A stretch of 64,000 bases of DNA from Halorubrum salinum. Lineage in GTDB: Archaea; Halobacteriota; Halobacteria; Halobacteriales; Haloferacaceae. The position numbers were made by a program, and so were the translations under genes. Under the pieces are notes generated by a model, which was not told where the DNA came from, did no database searches, and saw only the letters and a list, made by a program, of their open reading frames with translations. The stretch is from the NCBI RefSeq assembly GCF_024494575.1, contig NZ_JANHDO010000001.1:620001-684000 (forward strand), read 5' to 3'. Below, one piece after another: positions 60,140 through 64,000 of the stretch. The stretch's first letter is position 1, and each line of letters opens with the position of its first letter.

Positions 60140-61642
60140 TCACCGGCGGTCACACCGCCGCTCTCCGAGCGACGCGACCCGCGTCTCGCCGTCGACGACG
60201 TCCACGGAGACGAACGAGACCTCGACGCGTTCGACCGCCGCGTCCGCGCGTCCGCCGGCGCGGTCACAGAGGTGCCCGAGGAGGTGACGGGTGCGAGTCG
60301 GCTCCGGCGAGTCCGCGAGCAGCGTGAGGAACTTCCGCCACCGCGCCGTCGGATACGCGCGGGCCTCCGTCGGCGGCCTGTCGGCTGCGACGACGTCGCC
60401 GTACAGGGCGTCCACCCGGTCGCCGTCCGCGGTCGCGGCCGTCGCGAGCACGAGCCTGTCCGTCGTGGGCGGGTCGGGTGCGAACATGTCCCACCCGCTC
60501 TCTGCGGGGTCGCTCACCGCGGCGACCGGCTCCGGCGTCGCGACGACCCCGATAGCCAGTGCGTTCCAGCAGAGCAGCGCCGCGAGCAGGACCGCGGCGA
60601 CGACCGGCGCGGCTCGCCGGCCGGCGGCGGCGACGCGACGGGCCACCGATCCCGGTCCGCTCGGGCCCGACCGCGGCGCTCGGACCACCCCTCCGACACG
60701 CGTCGCGACCGGAGCGACGCGCCGCTCCGCCCGGTCCCACACCGCGGGCGGGAAGAACGGCAGCAGTCCGACGACGGACACGAGCGGAAACACCCCGATC
60801 TGGAGGACGAACGGCATCGCGAGGTGCCCGGCGACGAAGACGCCCGCGAGCGCCGCTCGGAGCCGCCCGGTGGCGAGGACGAGAAGCGGCGAGGCGGCGA
60901 GCAGCCCGAGCCAGCCGTAGGTGGCGACCGAGAGAAGACCGGGGACCTCGGGGACGAGCCCGCCGAGCGGCCCGTGGAGGTACGTGAGTCGGAACACCCG
61001 CCCGACTGCCTCGCCGGTGGTCCACGCCGCGCCGCGGAGCTTCACGATCGCGTTCGACGCGTAGACCACGACCGTGACGGTCAAGAGCAGCGTCGACGCG
61101 GGACCGACGAACCGGTCTCCGGCGCCGCCGGATCGGTCACCGGTTCCGCTCGCGCCCCCGTCGCGTCTGACCGCGTCGATCGACCACCGCGAGCCGAGCG
61201 GACACAACAGGCCGACGCCGAGCAGGTGTGCGAGGAGGAGGTCGCCCGCGTTGAGCACGAGGGGGTTCCGCGCCTGCAGCGATAACAGGAGCGCGAGCGA
61301 CGCCGCGGCCGCGAGCCGGGTCCGGTGGCCGACCGCGAGCGCGGCGGCCGCGACGCCGGCCAGCGCGAACAGCGCCGCGACCGCCAGCGGGCCGTCGGCG
61401 AGGGCGTGAAGCGAGACCCGGGCGGCGAGCGGGTACGTCTCGGCCAGCGCCGCGCGCGGAAGCACGCCGGCGTCGGTGTAGAACGCCGTCAGGTTCCGCG
61501 CGCGGAGCCCGAGGTCGACGAGGAGGACGATCCCGAGCCCGATCCGGAACGCCGCGAGCGCGCGCCGGCCGACGCCGAGGCGGTCGCCGGCCGCGGCGCG
61601 CAGGCGGTCGATCGCCGACCCGTTCGGTCCGTCGTCGCTCAC
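60140..61642 (-). CDS. HTTM/VKGC-like multi-pass membrane protein
   Basis: A 500-aa protein from GTG 61642, with about nine hydrophobic segments. [40 protein letters not shown] and [20 protein letters not shown] match the HTTM domain, which vitamin K-dependent gamma-carboxylases share; [11 protein letters not shown] in the C-terminus resembles the HTTM end (W-x-MFAP). Bacterial and archaeal members are mostly uncharacterised; no substrate candidate lies next to it. The Lys of carboxylases cannot be confirmed by eye. Confidence 0.83.
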   Translation of the reverse strand: MSDDGPNGSAIDRLRAAAGDRLGVGRRALAAFRIGLGIVLLVDLGLRARNLTAFYTDAGVLPRAALAETYPLAARVSLHALADGPLAVAALFALAGVAAAALAVGHRTRLAAAASLALLLSLQARNPLVLNAGDLLLAHLLGVGLLCPLGSRWSIDAVRRDGGASGTGDRSGGAGDRFVGPASTLLLTVTVVVYASNAIVKLRGAAWTTGEAVGRVFRLTYLHGPLGGLVPEVPGLLSVATYGWLGLLAASPLLVLATGRLRAALAGVFVAGHLAMPFVLQIGVFPLVSVVGLLPFFPPAVWDRAERRVAPVATRVGGVVRAPRSGPSGPGSVARRVAAAGRRAAPVVAAVLLAALLCWNALAIGVVATPEPVAAVSDPAESGWDMFAPDPPTTDRLVLATAATADGDRVDALYGDVVAADRPPTEARAYPTARWRKFLTLLADSPEPTRTRHLLGHLCDRAGGRADAAVERVEVSFVSVDVVDGETRVASLGERRCDRR

Positions 61643-61789
61643 AGTGCTGGTCTCTCCGAGGCGCGGAGATATGTCTTGCGGGGACGGGGTCGCGGGGGAC
61701 GCCCGACCCGTGGCCGCTCTCCGGCACCGCTCGTCGAGCGCGCCAGCGCGGAGCCGAGGATACAAATCCGGTCGCCGCGTGCGTCGGGT

Positions 61790-62863
61790 ATGGTCACGTT
61801 CCTCGCCGGCGGCACGGGGACGCCGAAGCTGCTCGAGGGTGCGACGCGCGTGTGGGACCCCGACGAGATCGCGGTCGTCGCCAACACGGGCGACGACGTC
61901 GAGCTCGGCGGCCACCTCGTCTGTCCGGACGTCGACACCGTGCTGTTCGCCGGCGGCGGCGTCCTCGACCGCGAGACGTGGTGGGGGATCGAGGGCGACA
62001 CGACGGAGACCCACGAACAGCTCCGACGGCTCGCCGACGAGATGGGGATCGAGGCGGGGCCGCGGTACCTCGACGCCGACGCGCAGACGGCGGGCCGCGA
62101 GATAGCCCGGTGGCGACGCTTCTCGGCCGTCGGCGAGTTCATGGAGATCGGCGACCGCGACCGCGCGGTACACCTCACGCGCACGGGCCTCCTCGACGAG
62201 GGGCACACGCTCACGGAAGCCACCCGGACGCTCGCCGACGCCTTCGGGCTCGACGTCGACCTCCTCCCGATGTCCGACGACCCGGTCGCGACGCTCGTGT
62301 CCACCGCGTCCGGTGAGACGCTCCACTTCCAGGAGTACTGGGTGGCGCGACGCGGCGAGCCCACAGTCGCCGACGTGGAGTTCCGCGGTGCCGACGCCGC
62401 GGCACCGACGGACGCGGTTCGGCAGGCGCTCGCGGACCCGGTCGTGATCGGTCCTTCGAACCCCGTCACGAGCATCGGGCCGATGCTCGCGCTCCCCGGT
62501 TTCGAGCGCGCGCTCCGCGAGACACCGGTGGTCGCGGTCTCGCCGTTCGTCGGTGACGAGGTGTTCTCCGGGCCGGCCGCCGACCTGATGGCCGGGACCG
62601 GAACCGAGCCCTCGACCGCCGGCGTCGCCGACACGTACCCGTTCGCGGACGCGTTCGTGCTCGACGAGGACGATCCGACGTCCCTCGATCGGCACGTCGA
62701 GCGCACCGACACACAGATCGGCGACGCCGACGACGCCGAGCGAGTCTCTCTGGCGTGCGAGCGCGCGCTGGCCGCGGTCGACGCGGGCGGCGTAGGCCCC
62801 GGCGGCGACCTCGGCCGCGTCGGAGACCGCTCCACCGACGACGCGGAGGTGACGGAGCGATGA
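61790..62863 (+). CDS. cofD: 2-phospho-L-lactate transferase CofD (coenzyme F420 synthesis)
   Basis: A 357-aa CofD joining the lactyl/enolpyruvyl phosphate to the deazaflavin [22 protein letters not shown] is the conserved N-terminus, [20 protein letters not shown] and [20 protein letters not shown] are the substrate motifs. TATA GATACAAAT ~25 bp before the ATG (leaderless). C-terminal ~30 residues are low complexity. Its stop overlaps the next gene by 4 bases. Confidence 0.95.
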   Translation: MVTFLAGGTGTPKLLEGATRVWDPDEIAVVANTGDDVELGGHLVCPDVDTVLFAGGGVLDRETWWGIEGDTTETHEQLRRLADEMGIEAGPRYLDADAQTAGREIARWRRFSAVGEFMEIGDRDRAVHLTRTGLLDEGHTLTEATRTLADAFGLDVDLLPMSDDPVATLVSTASGETLHFQEYWVARRGEPTVADVEFRGADAAAPTDAVRQALADPVVIGPSNPVTSIGPMLALPGFERALRETPVVAVSPFVGDEVFSGPAADLMAGTGTEPSTAGVADTYPFADAFVLDEDDPTSLDRHVERTDTQIGDADDAERVSLACERALAAVDAGGVGPGGDLGRVGDRSTDDAEVTER

Positions 62864-63699
62864 GCCCCCGGGTGGTCGACCTCGATCCGCCGTTCCTCGC
62901 CGCCGCGAGCCTCAGCGGCGCGGCCGACGCCGGCTGGGCCCGGCGGGCGGCCCCTCACGTCGACGCCGCGGTGCTTGGCGGGATCGCGCTCGACCCGCCG
63001 AGCCGATCGGCCGCGCGGGCCCTCGTCTCCCGCGACCGCTCGGAGTTCCTCCCGGACGACCCGGTCGCGTGGATCGGGCGTCAGCTCGACGCGGTCGCCG
63101 ACGCTCCCGCGGTCCCCGGCGTCAACGTCCGCAGCGCGACCCTCGATCCGATACGGGAGGCGGCCGCGGTCTGTGCCGACCGCGGCGCAGTCTGTGAGAT
63201 CAACGCCCACTGCCGCCAGCCGGAACTCCGCGAGGTGGGCTGCGGTGAGTCGCTGCTCCGCGACACGGACCGGCTCGCCGAGTACGTCGCGGCCGCCGCG
63301 CAGACGGGGGCGACGACGAGCGTGAAGGTGCGCGCGGAGGTCGAGGGCGTCGACCTCGTCGACGTCGCGGACGCGGTCGAGCGCGCGGGCGCGGACTGGC
63401 TCCACGTCGACGCGATGGACTCGGAGCGGGTCGTTCGCGACCTCGCCGAGCGAGGCCCGACAGTCCTCCGAACCGACGCGGCGACGCCCCAAACCGACCT
63501 CACCGTGATCGCGAACAACGGCGTCAGAGGCCGAGAGACGGTCTCCGAGTACGCCGCCCACGGTGCAGACGCCGTGAGCGTCGGCCGGCCGAGCGAGCGG
63601 CCCGCGGCCCTCGCGCGCGTCGCGGACGCGGTGACGGCGTGGCGAGAGGGGTCGCTGTCGGGGGCCGATCCCGAGGAGCGATCGGAGGCGTCGCCGTGA
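62860..63699 (+). CDS. Dus-like TIM-barrel protein following cofD
   Basis: A 279-aa flavin-type TIM barrel resembling tRNA-dihydrouridine synthase/dihydroorotate dehydrogenase-like proteins: [60 protein letters not shown] and [20 protein letters not shown] with [19 protein letters not shown] replaces the N(x)GCP catalytic motif of true Dus, although a Cys is present. ATGA overlap with cofD and GTGA with the next gene, so co-translated. Role in F420 or CoA-related chemistry is inference. Confidence 0.85.
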   Translation: MSPRVVDLDPPFLAAASLSGAADAGWARRAAPHVDAAVLGGIALDPPSRSAARALVSRDRSEFLPDDPVAWIGRQLDAVADAPAVPGVNVRSATLDPIREAAAVCADRGAVCEINAHCRQPELREVGCGESLLRDTDRLAEYVAAAAQTGATTSVKVRAEVEGVDLVDVADAVERAGADWLHVDAMDSERVVRDLAERGPTVLRTDAATPQTDLTVIANNGVRGRETVSEYAAHGADAVSVGRPSERPAALARVADAVTAWREGSLSGADPEERSEASP

Positions 63700-64000
63700 C
63701 CGCAGACGGCGGTCGCCCACCGGCGCGAGGCGGCTCGTCACCGGTCGATGACGCCGTCCTCGCGATGCTCCTCGAAGTCGCCGGGACGCCGAAACCCGGC
63801 AACGTCGACCGGCGTCGCGACCTCGCCGACCTCCGATTCGAGTCGTTCCTCGGCGGCGCGGTCGGAGCCCGGAGCGGCCTCGAACTGGCCGCCCGCGACC
63901 GAGAACGCGAGGCGGCAGACGGCGACCCGAGCGGCGAGGCTCCCGACGGGGCACCCGTCGGCGCCGCGTTCGAGCGCGCCGTCTCCGGGATGGTCGACCG
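63696..64000 (+). CDS. Triphosphoribosyl-dephospho-CoA synthase-like (CitG/MdcB), partial
   Basis: GTG start overlapping the previous stop by 4 bases; runs off the window after 101 codons. LAMLLEVAGTPKPGNVDRRR and DLRFESFLGGAVGARSGLEL match the N-terminus of CitG/MdcB. In bacteria these make the prosthetic group of citrate or malonate decarboxylases; haloarchaea generally lack these, so the real activity in this cofD operon is uncertain. Confidence 0.85.
   Translation, partial: MTADGGRPPARGGSSPVDDAVLAMLLEVAGTPKPGNVDRRRDLADLRFESFLGGAVGARSGLELAARDREREAADGDPSGEAPDGAPVGAAFERAVSGMVD

Noticed and set aside
1-64000. Mobile elements, CRISPR, rRNA and tRNA genes
   Set aside because: No terminal repeats with transposase frames, no regularly spaced direct repeats, no rRNA segments and no tRNA cloverleaf could be made out by eye; a tRNA missed in a GC-rich gap cannot be excluded without a covariance search.

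Overview
The window looks like chromosomal core DNA of a halophilic archaeon (class Halobacteria), most like a Halorubrum-type genome. The reasons are very high GC, strongly acidic proteins, TATA boxes about 27 bp upstream of start codons (leaderless transcripts), archaeal-type information genes (uL18-uS5-uL30-uL15-SecY, Rpo7/Spt4, aIF2-gamma, aIF5A, Kae1-Bud32 fusion, class I LysRS, Cdc48) and many families I know only from haloarchaea. I saw no insertion sequence, integrase, CRISPR array, rRNA or recognisable tRNA. It reads as dense, mostly stable chromosome, about 80 genes in 64 kb, with short gaps.

Layout. 1-3.5 kb: end of the spc ribosomal operon, finishing with secY and a T-run. 3.6-5.1 kb: three uncharacterised genes behind a promoter carrying two iron-box-like palindromes. 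5.2-8.0 kb: small membrane protein with an upstream micro-ORF, surE, carA and a divergent Lrp/AsnC regulator. 8.1-13.0 kb: Gly/Met-rich coiled-coil protein, zinc ribbon, aldo-keto reductase, SDR, Fe-S photolyase. 13.0-18.5 kb: a nosDFY/nosL-type copper-maturation cluster with its own winged-helix protein but no nosZ. 18.5-22.1 kb: carB and a small winged-helix gene. 22.2-28.1 kb: moaA and a thiamine-salvage cluster (two TenA paralogues, Na+-symporter, small membrane partner, ThiN-domain regulator). 28-42 kb: HemAT aerotaxis receptor, UspA, acetyltransferase, prs, agmatinase-aIF5A, aminotransferase, MoaD-like protein, CBS protein, EngB, and Cdc48 with an Hsp20-like partner. 42-51.6 kb: hydrolase, DUF2391 membrane protein, Hsp20, UbiB kinase, site-2 protease, MoaE, PyrH, LysRS. 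52-57 kb: translation/transcription block (Kae1-Bud32, eS24, dephospho-CoA kinase, Spt4, Rpo7, PIN, aIF2-gamma). 57-64 kb: small haloarchaeal proteins, isocitrate dehydrogenase, an HTTM-like membrane protein, and a cofD-centred operon running off the end.

Most notable signals. (1) A 13-bp palindrome TACG-N5-CGTA occurs in four promoters: twice between carA and the lrp-like gene, once at carB and once at the small winged-helix gene. This implies a local regulon joining the two pyrimidine/arginine genes although they lie about 11 kb apart. (2) A compact ThiR-TenA-symporter module suggests an unrecognised thiamine-precursor importer. (3) The nos-type cluster contains a NosL-NosD fusion whose NosL domain has lost its copper cysteines. 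(4) Other operator-like palindromes lie between TATA box and start codon (Cdc48 operon) or flank the TATA box (tenA).
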